Positions 1-8,155 of a stretch of 49,754 bases of DNA are shown here, piece after piece. Below the pieces are notes generated by a model, which worked only from the letters and a program-made list of their open reading frames with translations, had not been told where the DNA came from and searched no databases. Origin of the DNA: an uncultured Aquiluna sp. (GTDB lineage Bacteria; Actinomycetota; Actinomycetes; Actinomycetales; Microbacteriaceae); assembly GCA_913057795.1 (NCBI GenBank), contig CAJXOD010000008.1, positions 1 to 49,754 of the forward strand, given 5' to 3'. The position numbers and the translations under genes were made by a program. Numbering within the stretch: position 1 is the first letter of the stretch; every line of letters starts with the position of its first letter.

Positions 1-20
1 ACTTTGAGATTGTTAGAAAA

Positions 21-55
21 GAGCGAGCCTTGTCTAAGGTGAGCTGCACTCGCTC
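21..55 (-). terminator. possible intrinsic terminator after xerC
   Basis: Read on the minus strand, a GAGCGAG arm pairs with CTCGCTC and is followed by TTTTCT, just past the xerC stop. The loop is long (about 21 nt) but contains a smaller CCTT/AAGG hairpin. The position fits the end of the dprA-xerC transcript. The long loop and short T run keep confidence modest. Confidence 0.45.
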
Positions 56-59
56 CGCG

Positions 60-950
60 CTATGCGCGAGGATGCGCCTGTTCAAAGGAAGAACGCAAAC
101 GTTCAACTGAAACATGTGTGTAAATCTGAGTGGTAGTCAAGGAAGCGTGCCCAAGTATCTCCTGCACGGCTCTCAAGTCGGCGCCGTGATCTAAAAGATG
201 TGTCGCCGCTGAATGCCGCAGAGTGTGCGGGCCTGCGGAACCGAGGGTGGTGGTCGCCAATTGACTTGCAACAACGTCATATAGCTGGCGAACCCCAACC
301 CTTCCGCCGCGTGAACTCAAGAGCAGAGCGCTTGATGAGGTCGGTATTTCAAAAACTGGTCTTCCAAGCCTGACCCAACGATCGATTGCGTCCTTCGCCC
401 TCAGACCATATGGCAGCATTCGCTGCTTATTACCCTTACCGGTGACTCTCAAGAGCTGTCGCTCGTGGTCTAGGTCCGATAGGTCCAGCCCGGCTAGCTC
501 ACTTACCCTCATGCCAGTTGCATAAAGAAGTTCGACGGCACAGTGGTTCATGAGGCCGACTGGGTTATCTGCGGTCGCCTGAAACAGCATTCGATCAAAT
601 ACCTCCGCCAATGAGATTTCCGACGCGACTTTAGGTAGTGGCCGGTCAAGCTTTGGAGACCGAAGCCTCAATGCAGGATCTTGATCAGCTAAGCCTGAAT
701 CAGCTCTCCAAGCAGTGAAACTCTTAATCGCCGAGGTTTTTCGCGCCAGCGTTGCCTTTGAACCACCAGCCTCGGAAATTCGATAAAGCCAGCTCCTGAT
801 TGCCTCAAGGTCTATCAGTTGCTTTGTATCCGACAAAAAAGTTAGCAAATCGTTGATGTCAGAGTTGTAAGCCTTTTGAGTGTTTGCAGAAACCCCACGC
901 GCCTTTAGCTGCTCTAGAAACTGAACTAAGTCGTGGTTTAGATTCCGCAT
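60..950 (-). CDS. xerC: tyrosine recombinase XerC
   Basis: Site-specific recombinase that, with XerD, resolves chromosome dimers at dif. With the start used here it is 296 residues, normal for the family. An N-terminal SAM-like core-binding domain (about residues 3-85) precedes the catalytic domain. The full catalytic set is visible: R148 (ATGMRVSEL), K172 (TGKGNKQR), H242 and R245 (HTLRHSAATH), H268 (LGHAS) and nucleophile Y277 (IYTHV). The frame opens upstream at a TTG (995), but ATG at 950 begins the usual N-terminus; a GGAGG lies very close to it, so the start is not certain. It lies 40 bp downstream of dprA, as in many actinobacteria, which favours XerC over XerD. Confidence 0.9.
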   Translation of the reverse strand: MRNLNHDLVQFLEQLKARGVSANTQKAYNSDINDLLTFLSDTKQLIDLEAIRSWLYRISEAGGSKATLARKTSAIKSFTAWRADSGLADQDPALRLRSPKLDRPLPKVASEISLAEVFDRMLFQATADNPVGLMNHCAVELLYATGMRVSELAGLDLSDLDHERQLLRVTGKGNKQRMLPYGLRAKDAIDRWVRLGRPVFEIPTSSSALLLSSRGGRVGVRQLYDVVASQLATTTLGSAGPHTLRHSAATHLLDHGADLRAVQEILGHASLTTTQIYTHVSVERLRSSFEQAHPRA

Positions 951-1035
951 GCCTCCAGAGTAAACGCAGAATCTCAAAATGGTCGTTGCGGTCAAGCTTT
1001 TTTTCGAATGGTTCCTAGACGTTGGCGATCGGCGT

Positions 1036-2073
1036 TTAGTTACAAGTTTTCCCGCCGAGCAGCATGATGGATTTCACTTGTTTGAGACCGACACCAGACT
1101 CTGTGGCTATTTCACTGGGAGTTTTTGCACCCGCACGAAGGGCATCTTGAACTCGCTTTTCGGTCCAAGACGGCTCGATCTGGATTGGGTCATCAAGAAC
1201 ATACTGCTTAGCTACCCCCTCTTTAATCATCGTGTTGCAGCCTTGACTTTGCTCGCTAGCCCAGGAACCCGCTAGGGCATAAACCTCTCGCCCGAGACCC
1301 CTAGCGTGATTAGCAGTGTTCCTGGATCCAGACCTAAGGGCAGCTTCAACTACGAAAAGTTCCTTGCACATTGCTGCTATTAACCGGTTGCGCTGCAAAA
1401 ACCTAAACCTGCTGGGAACTGCGCCGGGAGGCATTTCGCTCATGAGCACTCCCCCAGAGCGCACTATTTGGTGGAACATTTCCCAGTTCTCCATGGGGTA
1501 GGCCTTGTCTAGGCCGCCGGCCATGATTGCGACCGTTGGCAGTCCAAATTCAAGAGCCGCTTCATGAGCCGCTCGGTCAATTCCAATAGCACCGCCTGAA
1601 ACTATGGGCATGCGCAAGCTTGCGACAAGCCTCCTGGCGTTTGATGCTCCCTTTACTGAAGGCTTTCTAGTTCCAACAATCCCTGCAAAGTCTTGCTCTA
1701 ACGCGACCTGATCGCCTGCTACCCATATCAAAAGTGGTGCGTGCTCTCCAAGATCGGACAGCCTACCCTCGACGCTTGGTAGGGATGCGACCGCAACCGG
1801 TCTAGCGTTCCATCGGATTCCGCGCTCAACGAGTTGATGGGCATTGGCTCTCGGCAGTCGAAGACAAACTCGCTCTTCCATGGACCTAAGTTCACTCAAG
1901 TACTCGGGGAAGCTCTCAGAAATAAAATTCCGCCAGGTCTCGAAATCCTGCTTTTTGACGCTTTCTAGGGCCTCCGGTCCGAATTCGTTCCAGATCAAAT
2001 TGGTCAAAGCATCGCCGGGTTCAGACAGCGCGCACCAGGAAATCAGATCTAATTCATATTGACTTAGATGCAT
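1036..2073 (-). CDS. dprA: DNA processing protein DprA
   Basis: Single-stranded DNA-binding RecA loader used in natural transformation. The protein has 345 residues. A Rossmann-like DprA domain lies in the middle (GIVGTRKPS, then SGGAIGIDRAAHEAAL, MAGGLDKAYP, FLQRNRLIAA, GSRNTANHA). A C-terminal winged-helix segment (AGAKTPSEIATESGVGLKQV) is also present. The start at 2073 is chosen because AAAGGAGGGTCC directly precedes that ATG; the open frame extends nine codons further upstream without a comparable site. It is followed by xerC. The usual yraN and comM genes are not found upstream. A Tad locus, needed for transformation in Micrococcus, is present elsewhere in the window, so a competence role is plausible but inferred. 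Confidence 0.93.
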   Translation of the reverse strand: MHLSQYELDLISWCALSEPGDALTNLIWNEFGPEALESVKKQDFETWRNFISESFPEYLSELRSMEERVCLRLPRANAHQLVERGIRWNARPVAVASLPSVEGRLSDLGEHAPLLIWVAGDQVALEQDFAGIVGTRKPSVKGASNARRLVASLRMPIVSGGAIGIDRAAHEAALEFGLPTVAIMAGGLDKAYPMENWEMFHQIVRSGGVLMSEMPPGAVPSRFRFLQRNRLIAAMCKELFVVEAALRSGSRNTANHARGLGREVYALAGSWASEQSQGCNTMIKEGVAKQYVLDDPIQIEPSWTEKRVQDALRAGAKTPSEIATESGVGLKQVKSIMLLGGKTCN

Positions 2074-2146
2074 GGACCCTCCTTTTGCAAGAAGTGTCAC
2101 ATCTATAGGACCTGGGCTCTAAGGAGCATTCCCAAGCTGTTGATAA

Positions 2147-2476
2147 CTAAGGCTGATCGCCCACTGCCAATTCTTCCGGTAGCTCAAATTCTTGACTACC
2201 GATTTCCTCAACATTGACATCCTTAAATGTCATGACTTTTACCTGCTTTACGAATCGATCGCTGCGATAAATGTCCCAGACCCAAACATCATTCATTGCA
2301 AGCTCAAAGTAGAAATCCGTTGCGGTGTCTACTCTTTTTAGCTCGACGTCATTGGCAAGATAAAATCTGCGCTCAGTCTCAACCACGTAGCGGAACATTT
2401 TCACTACGTCTCGATACTCGCGATAGAGAGCTAGCTCAGCTTCCCTGTCGTAATCCTCAAATTCGTTCTCATCCAT
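2147..2476 (-). CDS. DUF2469 family protein
   Basis: A 109-residue acidic protein of the actinobacterial DUF2469 family (Rv2901c type). It begins with an acidic stretch (DENEFEDYDREAELALYREY), followed by a family-typical FRYVVETERRFYLAN segment and an aromatic FELAMNDVWVWDIYR core. The family is conserved next to rnhB in actinobacteria, and I know of no proven function. It starts 18 bp after the rnhB stop and is followed after about 70 bp by dprA. Identification rests on both sequence and position. Confidence 0.88.
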   Translation of the reverse strand: MDENEFEDYDREAELALYREYRDVVKMFRYVVETERRFYLANDVELKRVDTATDFYFELAMNDVWVWDIYRSDRFVKQVKVMTFKDVNVEEIGSQEFELPEELAVGDQP

Positions 2477-2494
2477 ATGCCTAAATCCTAACCC

Positions 2495-3127
2495 TCAAAA
2501 CAAGCTGTTGTCATCGGCCAGGATCTTCGTTAGCCAACTGAGACGGTGATGAGAGCTCGGGCCAATTTTCCGAAGTGCGGCTAGGTGAGAAGGTGAAGAA
2601 TATCCTTTATTACCCTCCCAACCGTAGGCCGGAAACTCCTGACCAAGTTTCGCCATCAAAGAATCGCGCTCCACCTTGGCACTAATTGCACCGCCTGAAA
2701 CTGACCCGCAATCCCTGTCCGCCTTTATGATCACCCGCACTTCAATGCCGATATCTCCTAACCAATTGTGGCTACCATCGAGCAAAACAATCGCTCCGGT
2801 TAGGTCGAAGTTTTCTAGGGCATTCAGAGCGGCCTTCTGAAGAGCAAAGTTGATTCCCTTTGACTCAATGACTTCAACATCGGAAAATCCGACGCTTGGC
2901 TGTCCCCAGCTTGCAACCTGCAGGGCTAACGGACCACGCTTTTTCTCCGTTACCAATTTTGAGTCGCGTAGATCGGTTGGCATTGAGTGAAGACCGTCTG
3001 CATTGAGGCCAAAGGCGCCTACGGCGACTGGTCCTGCGAGAGCTCCACGACCGACCTCATCAATACCTATGACGAGCCGATGACTCTGTAGGAGCTCACG
3101 CTCTAAATCAAGGCTTGGGTAAGACAT
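2495..3127 (-). CDS. rnhB: ribonuclease HII
   Basis: Endonuclease that removes RNA primers and misincorporated ribonucleotides from RNA/DNA hybrids. It has 210 residues. The signature DEVGRG is at 23-28 (first catalytic Asp and Glu), a further Asp is at 117 (LLDGSH), and KADRDC near 136-140 supplies the remaining metal-binding acid. The segment SGGAISAKVERD matches the family helix. The gene start overlaps the lepB end by 20 bp, so the two are probably translationally coupled. The order rplS-lepB-rnhB-DUF2469 is the standard actinobacterial one. Confidence 0.94.
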   Translation of the reverse strand: MSYPSLDLERELLQSHRLVIGIDEVGRGALAGPVAVGAFGLNADGLHSMPTDLRDSKLVTEKKRGPLALQVASWGQPSVGFSDVEVIESKGINFALQKAALNALENFDLTGAIVLLDGSHNWLGDIGIEVRVIIKADRDCGSVSGGAISAKVERDSLMAKLGQEFPAYGWEGNKGYSSPSHLAALRKIGPSSHHRLSWLTKILADDNSLF

Positions 3128-3815
3128 CGAATGTACTCGAGTAGTTATCTAGGTAACTCCAGTTTGCTACCGGCCAACTAACCAGCATTGCCCGACCCAC
3201 CACTACATCGAGCGAAACAAACCCTTTTGAAGGAAGGTCCTGATGAAACCGAGAGTCGGTTGAATTTCCTCGGTTATCGCCCATCACCCATAGGTACCCC
3301 TCGGGGACGGTAATGGAGAATTCGATGTCAGAGGGGTTTGCCCCATCACGAATGTATGATTCATCGATAGCAACGCCGTTGAGTAGCAGCCTGCCGTCAG
3401 CATCGCAGCAAGAGATGACGTCTCCGCCAACACCTATCACGCGCTTGACTAAGTGCTCTGCTGAATCAGGAGCCGTTACACCAAAGGTTCCGAGAACAAA
3501 GTCCCCAAGCTCTTCAATGGCCGGCTTCTCAATCGAATTAGCCACGCCAAGCCAACCACCAGGATCCTGGAAAACCACGACATCACCGCGTTGAACAGGC
3601 AGCACCTCTGGGACCAGCACGTTCACGATTATTCGGTCATTTATTTGAAGAGTGTCCATCATTGAGCCAGAGGGTATGAAAAATGACCTGATGAGAAAAG
3701 CTTTAATAAGAACTGAAAGCAGTAAAGCAACCCCCACGATTGCGACAAAGTCGACGAGGAAAGCTAGTACTGGATTTTTACGTAAACGGCGAGACCTACG
3801 CCTGAAACCGTTCAT
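3108..3815 (-). CDS. lepB: signal peptidase I
   Basis: Membrane serine peptidase that cleaves signal peptides of secreted proteins. A basic N-terminus (RRRSRRLRK) precedes one transmembrane helix (AFLVDFVAIVGVALLLSVL). The catalytic Ser is in PSGSMMDTL (S51 from the chosen start), the general-base Lys is in VKRVIGVGGD (K124), and the conserved MGDNRGNSTDSR box is present. Start choice: ATG 3815 has a GGAGG nine bases upstream; the in-frame ATG at 3857 adds 14 residues but lacks a clear ribosome site. It sits immediately after rplS and overlaps rnhB. Confidence 0.92.
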   Translation of the reverse strand: MNGFRRRSRRLRKNPVLAFLVDFVAIVGVALLLSVLIKAFLIRSFFIPSGSMMDTLQINDRIIVNVLVPEVLPVQRGDVVVFQDPGGWLGVANSIEKPAIEELGDFVLGTFGVTAPDSAEHLVKRVIGVGGDVISCCDADGRLLLNGVAIDESYIRDGANPSDIEFSITVPEGYLWVMGDNRGNSTDSRFHQDLPSKGFVSLDVVVGRAMLVSWPVANWSYLDNYSSTFDVLPKP

Positions 3816-3868
3816 AGCACCAGGCCTCCGGGGTCGCAATCCCCCGTCGAACGACATTAGGGAGTGTT

Positions 3869-4222
3869 CTACTTGACGTTGTCGCGCTTCTCGCGAACCT
3901 TTGCGGCCTTGCCGCGAAGCTTACGCAAGTAATAAAGCTTTGCTCGTCGAACGTCTCCGCGCGAGACAAGCTCGATCTTCTCAAGAACTGGGGTGTGTAC
4001 AGGCCAGGTGCGCTCTACGCCAACCTGGAAAGAAACTTTACGAACTGTGAAGGTCTCTCGAATTCCGTCGCCGGAGCGACCGATTACAATTCCCTGGAAA
4101 AGCTGAACACGGCTGCGACTACCCTCAACGATGTTTACGTGAACCTTGACAGTGTCACCGGCTCGGAAGTCTGGAATGTCGTGCCTTAGGCTCTTGGCAT
4201 CTAAGTCATCAAGAATGTTCAT
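3869..4222 (-). CDS. rplS: 50S ribosomal protein L19
   Basis: Large-subunit protein at the 30S-50S interface, 117 residues. Family segments seen are [60 protein letters not shown] and [19 protein letters not shown] (quoted in parts; together most of the domain). The ATG at 4222 follows AGAGGAAAGAATAAAA and gives the normal N-terminus [10 protein letters not shown]. The ORF upstream of it is not conserved. About 125 bp separate it from trmD, more than the surrounding gaps, and that leader contains a hairpin. Confidence 0.95.
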   Translation of the reverse strand: MNILDDLDAKSLRHDIPDFRAGDTVKVHVNIVEGSRSRVQLFQGIVIGRSGDGIRETFTVRKVSFQVGVERTWPVHTPVLEKIELVSRGDVRRAKLYYLRKLRGKAAKVREKRDNVK

Positions 4223-4278
4223 TTTTATTCTTTCCTCTTGCACGCAGGTCAAAATGGCTAGTTTCTAATAATTTGTTT

Positions 4279-4312
4279 GTTCCGACTCCCCTGCGGCAGA
4301 GTCGATTGGAAC
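4279..4312 (-). promoter_or_regulatory. hairpin in the rplS leader
   Basis: On the minus strand GTTCC-aatc-GACTC pairs with GAGTC-GGAAC around a ten-base loop, giving a two-part stem with a 4-nt bulge about 57 bases upstream of rplS. No T run follows, so it is not a standard terminator. A structured ribosomal protein leader is one possible reading. The function is unproven. Confidence 0.3.
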
Positions 4313-4348
4313 AGGTAGAAGTCTCTCACAGCAAAAGACTATTGGCAA

Positions 4349-5035
4349 CTATTCAGCGAGTAAATCAGGCCTATTTACTTTGGTGCGACTAAGTGATTGA
4401 TCTTTACGCCACTTCTCAATCTCGGCGTGATGTCCGGAAAGCAATATCTCCGGCACCTCAAGTCCGCGCCAGCTTGCCGGCTTCGTGTAACTGGGGTACT
4501 CAAGAAGCCCTGAATTATGGGATTCTTCGCTCAATGATTCCGCGTTTCCTATCACTCCAGGAATCAGGCGGCAAATTGCCTCTATCATCGCGATCGCGGC
4601 GACCTCTCCGCCGTTCAGAACATAGTCACCAATAGAAACTTCCAAAACTTCTGCTTGCCCGCTGGCATGTTCCACAACTCGCTGATCAATGCCCTCATAT
4701 CGGCCGCAAGCAAAAACCAGGTGCGATTTGGCGGCGAGCTCAGCGGCAAGCTTCTGGGTGAAGGGGATGCCGGCTGGCGTGGTAAAAATAAGCGTTGGCC
4801 TTTGGTCTTTTGGAATGATTTCATCAAAAGCATCGCCCCAAGGCTCGGGCTTCATTACCATTCCGGCCCCACCTCCATATGGAGAGTCATCGACTGTTCG
4901 GTGCCTATCGCTAGTCCATTTGCGTAAGTCGTGTGCTTCAAAGCCTATGATCTTCTGATCTTGGGCCTTACCCAACAGCGACAACCCCAGGACGTCAAAG
5001 AACTCCGGGAAAATGCTTATCGCATCAATCTTCAT
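4349..5035 (-). CDS. trmD: tRNA (guanine37-N1)-methyltransferase TrmD
   Basis: SAM-dependent enzyme that makes m1G37 in tRNAs, preventing +1 frameshifts. From ATG 5035 it has 228 residues beginning [13 protein letters not shown], the family N-terminus. The SPOUT trefoil-knot motifs are present: [15 protein letters not shown] and [16 protein letters not shown]. The C-terminal [14 protein letters not shown] helix binds the substrate. The start overlaps the end of rimM by 11 bp. The longer upstream reading frame belongs to the rimM region in another frame and was not used. Confidence 0.95.
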   Translation of the reverse strand: MKIDAISIFPEFFDVLGLSLLGKAQDQKIIGFEAHDLRKWTSDRHRTVDDSPYGGGAGMVMKPEPWGDAFDEIIPKDQRPTLIFTTPAGIPFTQKLAAELAAKSHLVFACGRYEGIDQRVVEHASGQAEVLEVSIGDYVLNGGEVAAIAMIEAICRLIPGVIGNAESLSEESHNSGLLEYPSYTKPASWRGLEVPEILLSGHHAEIEKWRKDQSLSRTKVNRPDLLAE

Positions 5036-5555
5036 TAGCTGGGGTCTCCAACTGTTCGAAAAGCCCTCCGGGTGGAGTAATTTCCACGATACCGGAATCA
5101 ACATCAACCTTTGGGACAAAAATCTTTAGAAACGGCAGCAGAACCTCACCATTCTCCGTTGTAATGGCGAGCAAATCCTGCGCTGGCTTGTGCTCAACCC
5201 GGTCAATAAAACCGACCTCTATGGAGTCTCGAAACACCTTTAGCCCCGTCAGCTGATGATCAAACCACGCCTCAGGTTCTTGAGGGAGCTCATCGAGGGG
5301 CTGATCAACAAGAAGAATGGCCCGAATAAGACCCTCGGCATCCTCGCGGCTTTCGATGCCCTCGATGAATAACACGGGAGAACTGTTGTACATGCGAAGT
5401 TCTTTGACAACGATTGTTTTGCCAAACCAAGACGAGTCTTCGGGAACCTGAAGTTTTATTTCTGCGCCCGGTGTGAAACGCTGCTCAGGACTGTCGGTGT
5501 AAATTTCGAGCTTTATAGCTCCCTTGAGACCGTGAGCTTTGAGCAATCGCCCCAC
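5025..5555 (-). CDS. rimM: ribosome maturation factor RimM
   Basis: 16S rRNA processing factor that binds S19 during 30S assembly, 176 residues. The N-terminal RimM barrel begins [20 protein letters not shown]. The C-terminal PRC barrel includes [11 protein letters not shown] and [20 protein letters not shown]. The start is a GTG placed right at the conserved V-G-R segment, with only a weak ribosome site (GAGCTCC). No other start codon exists upstream before the khpA stop, so the N-terminus is short by a few residues compared with many homologues. Confidence 0.92.
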   Translation of the reverse strand: MGRLLKAHGLKGAIKLEIYTDSPEQRFTPGAEIKLQVPEDSSWFGKTIVVKELRMYNSSPVLFIEGIESREDAEGLIRAILLVDQPLDELPQEPEAWFDHQLTGLKVFRDSIEVGFIDRVEHKPAQDLLAITTENGEVLLPFLKIFVPKVDVDSGIVEITPPGGLFEQLETPANED

Positions 5556-5571
5556 TCGGAGCTCAGTGGAA

Positions 5572-5808
5572 CTAGAAATCGGTGTCCACCACGTCTACTC
5601 GCACTCGCTTGCCGTCTGCAAGAGCATTCACGACTGTTCTAAGAGCTGTTGCAGTCCTGCCATTTTTCCCGATTACTCGACCTAGGTCGTCGGGGTGCAC
5701 GCGCACCTCCAGTAGGTCGTTCGGTCCAACCTTCCGCGTTGCCACGGTGGCGTCGTCAGGGTTACTGACAATTGAACGAACTAGGAACTGGAGGGTCGCC
5801 TGCAACAT
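5572..5808 (-). CDS. khpA: KH-domain RNA-binding protein KhpA
   Basis: A 78-residue protein made of a single KH domain. The GxxG RNA-binding loop is seen in GRVIGKNGRTATALR, followed by VVNALADGKRVRVDVVD. The family partners with KhpB/Jag and binds RNA near ribosomal protein genes. The start lies two bases after the rpsP stop, so it is part of the rpsP-khpA-rimM-trmD operon, which is its usual place. Confidence 0.92.
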   Translation of the reverse strand: MLQATLQFLVRSIVSNPDDATVATRKVGPNDLLEVRVHPDDLGRVIGKNGRTATALRTVVNALADGKRVRVDVVDTDF

Positions 5809-5810
5809 GA

Positions 5811-6500
5811 TTATTCGGCCTTTGGCTCTTCGGCTTCGGCTACTGGAGCCTCAACAGAAACTTCTTCGGCTACAACTTCTACTGACTCTGCCACAGCAGC
5901 CTCTTCGGCTACTGCCTCGGCTGGAGCTTCTACTGGAGTCTCTGCCTCGACGGCTGGAGCTTCGGCTACTGGAGCTTCAGCTTCGGCTACAGCCTCTGCT
6001 GGAGCTTCTGTTGGAGTCTCTGCCTCGACGGCTGGAGCTTCGGCTACTGGAGCTTCAGCTACTGGAGTTTCGGCTGACGGGGTCTCAGATGGCGCCTCTG
6101 CAGCGGGAGCTTTTGCCTCCTTGGCAGCTGGAATGTCTTCAACCGTCGCTTTCTTCTCGACCTTTGGAAGAAGAACTGACTTCTTCTTTGCGTCTGGCAC
6201 GAACGGAGTCTTGGCAACCTGAGGCTTGATGGTGTTCTTGAACTCGCCGTTTTCGTTGGCCATGTCACCACTGAGCTTTAGAAGAACAGCAGCCTGCTCG
6301 GTTGGCTGAGCGCCAACTGAAAGCCAGTACTGAGCTCGCTCTGACTGAACCTCAATGATGGATGGGTGATTGGTTGGTACATAACGCCCAATCTCTTCAA
6401 TTACTCGACCGTTACGGTGAGTTCGAGAGTCGGCTACCACAATGCGGTAGTGAGGGCTGCGCTTTTTACCAATGCGCTGAAGTCTGATCTTTACGGCCAC
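5811..6500 (-). CDS. rpsP: 30S ribosomal protein S16 with long acidic repeat tail
   Basis: Residues 1-80 form S16 ([45 protein letters not shown]). S16 is a small-subunit assembly protein. Residues about 81-125 are basic. From about 126 to 229 the protein is an Ala/Glu/Pro/Val-rich low-complexity tail with two near-identical 26-residue repeats. Total length (229) far exceeds the usual 80-90 and also the 130-160 common in actinobacteria. Start is GTG with AGGAG seven to eight bases upstream. The tail should be disordered and strongly negative; its role is unknown. Confidence 0.93.
   Translation of the reverse strand: MAVKIRLQRIGKKRSPHYRIVVADSRTHRNGRVIEEIGRYVPTNHPSIIEVQSERAQYWLSVGAQPTEQAAVLLKLSGDMANENGEFKNTIKPQVAKTPFVPDAKKKSVLLPKVEKKATVEDIPAAKEAKAPAAEAPSETPSAETPVAEAPVAEAPAVEAETPTEAPAEAVAEAEAPVAEAPAVEAETPVEAPAEAVAEEAAVAESVEVVAEEVSVEAPVAEAEEPKAE
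5903..6058. repeat. 78-bp tandem repeat inside rpsP
   Basis: Two adjacent copies, 5903-5980 and 5981-6058, differ at only 4 of 78 positions. The period is 26 codons, so copy-number change would keep the frame. Shorter degenerate GGAGCTTC-type units flank the pair. It encodes the Ala/Glu/Pro tail of S16. Confidence 0.9.
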
Positions 6501-6582
6501 AATTCTCCTGTGAGTTTCTGGGATGAGTTTTCACCGTGAGCGTGGGGACACACTCTGATGTTTCTCTAAGGTTTTTCGATTA

Positions 6583-6605
6583 CGTCTCGTTAGAGGGTCG
6601 AGACG
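6583..6605 (-). promoter_or_regulatory. inverted repeat in rpsP leader
   Basis: A perfect 7-bp inverted repeat (CGTCTCG/CGAGACG, 9-base loop) lies in the 144-bp gap between ffh and rpsP, about 85 bases upstream of the rpsP start. It lacks a T run on either strand. It could be a leader hairpin for rpsP or a weak end signal for ffh. The rest of the gap shows nothing else clear. Confidence 0.25.
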
Positions 6606-6644
6606 CTCGAACTGTCAAAGTCTGCCAGAAAACACGAAGTTTCG

Positions 6645-8147
6645 CTAGTTTCGGAGACCAAAAGCACTGCCGGGTTTTGATTCTTGGGGTTGAGAGAACC
6701 CCAAACCTTGATTTTCTGCCGCTCTTTTAGCCGGATTTCCACTTTTAGAGCCCTTCTTTTTCGTTGTGCTTTTTTTGCCGCCGATGTAGCCTCCGCCGAC
6801 AGCTCCGCCCATTGTGACCGGATTAGTGCCGGGAATATTGGGCATTCCTCCCTTTGACATAGTCTTCATAACCTTGGCGGCCTGCTCAAACCTATTCACG
6901 AGTTGATTTACCTCTGTGACAGACGTGCCAGAACCTTTTGCTATCCGCATGCGCCGGGATCCATTTAGCACCTTGGGGCCATTTCGCTCCAAGGGGGTCA
7001 TTGAGAAAATGATTGCTTCGGTCCTAGCGATTTCAGATTCATCGAAGTCCTCCAGCTGCTGCTTCATCTTCCCCGCGCCCGGAAGCATGCCCAAAAGGCT
7101 TTTCATGTTGCCCATTTTTCTGAGTTGCTGCATTTGCTCTAGAAAATCCTGGAGCGTAAATTCGTCATTAGCTATCTTGTCGGCGAGCTTTTTTGACTCT
7201 TCCTCGTCAAAAGTCTTTTGCGCCTGCTCAATGAGGCTGACTACGTCACCCATGTCGAGGATTCGGCTTGCCATCCGCTCCGGATAAAAGGGCTCGAATG
7301 AATCGAGGTCCTCACCCGTGGAACTAAACAGAATCGGTGCTCCGGTTATGTTTGCAACCGAAAGCGCCGCACCCCCTCTGGAGTCGCCATCGAGTTTGGT
7401 TAGGACCACGCCGGTTACTCCAACGCCATCCTTGAATGCCTTCGCAACATTAACCGCGTCCTGACCAAGCATCGAGTCGACAACAAACAAAATTTCATCT
7501 GGACTCACGGCATCTCGGATGCCGATGGCCTGCTGCATCATTTCCTCGTCGATACCTAGGCGACCAGCAGTGTCGACAATAACAACCGAAAATTGAGCCT
7601 TCTTGGCATGGGCGATGGCATCTTTGGCAACTGTTATAGGGTCACCTACACCGTTTCCAGACTCCGGCGCAAACACCGGTACGCCAACCTTCTCGCCCAA
7701 TATCTGCAACTGGGTGACCGCATTTGGTCGCTGCAAATCAGCCGCGACCAAAATCGGGGTTTGGTTTTGCTCTTTTAGCCACTTGGCAAGCTTGCCTGCC
7801 AACGTGGTTTTTCCAGATCCCTGCAAACCGGCCAGCATGATCACGGTTGGAGGGGACTTGGCGAATTGAATTCTTTTATTTTCTCTTCCGAGAATTTTGG
7901 TCAGTTCATCATTGACAATCTGAACTACCTGCTGAGCCGGGTTCAGGGCCTTTGAGACCTCGTCGCCGAGTGCGCGTTCGCGGATGGCCGCTATAAAGCT
8001 CTTTACGACCTCAAGGGCTACGTCGGCCTCTAGCAGCGCTCTGCGGATATCCCTCAGCGTGGCATCGATGTCACTAGCCGAAAGCCTGCCCTTGCCACGA
8101 AGGTTCTTAAACGTGTCTGATAATCGATCAGAAAGATTGCCGAACAA
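6645..8147 (-). CDS. ffh: signal recognition particle protein Ffh (SRP54)
   Basis: GTPase that binds signal sequences of nascent membrane proteins together with 4.5S RNA, 500 residues. The N domain (about 1-85) is followed by the G domain with GLQGSGKTTLAGKLA, DTAGRLGIDEEMM and TKLDGDSRGG. The methionine-rich M domain runs from about 300 (FTLQDFLEQMQQLRKMGNM, then GMLPGAGKMKQQ). The tail is Gly/Lys-rich (GGYIGGKKSTTKKKGSKSG). It lies eight bases after ftsY, its receptor partner. Confidence 0.96.
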   Translation of the reverse strand: MFGNLSDRLSDTFKNLRGKGRLSASDIDATLRDIRRALLEADVALEVVKSFIAAIRERALGDEVSKALNPAQQVVQIVNDELTKILGRENKRIQFAKSPPTVIMLAGLQGSGKTTLAGKLAKWLKEQNQTPILVAADLQRPNAVTQLQILGEKVGVPVFAPESGNGVGDPITVAKDAIAHAKKAQFSVVIVDTAGRLGIDEEMMQQAIGIRDAVSPDEILFVVDSMLGQDAVNVAKAFKDGVGVTGVVLTKLDGDSRGGAALSVANITGAPILFSSTGEDLDSFEPFYPERMASRILDMGDVVSLIEQAQKTFDEEESKKLADKIANDEFTLQDFLEQMQQLRKMGNMKSLLGMLPGAGKMKQQLEDFDESEIARTEAIIFSMTPLERNGPKVLNGSRRMRIAKGSGTSVTEVNQLVNRFEQAAKVMKTMSKGGMPNIPGTNPVTMGGAVGGGYIGGKKSTTKKKGSKSGNPAKRAAENQGLGFSQPQESKPGSAFGLRN

Positions 8148-8155
8148 TGAAACTC

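Noticed and set aside
5582-6229. 215-codon plus-strand frame opposite khpA and rpsP
   Set aside because: The Leu/Arg-rich repeats are the complement of the S16 Ala/Glu/Pro tail.
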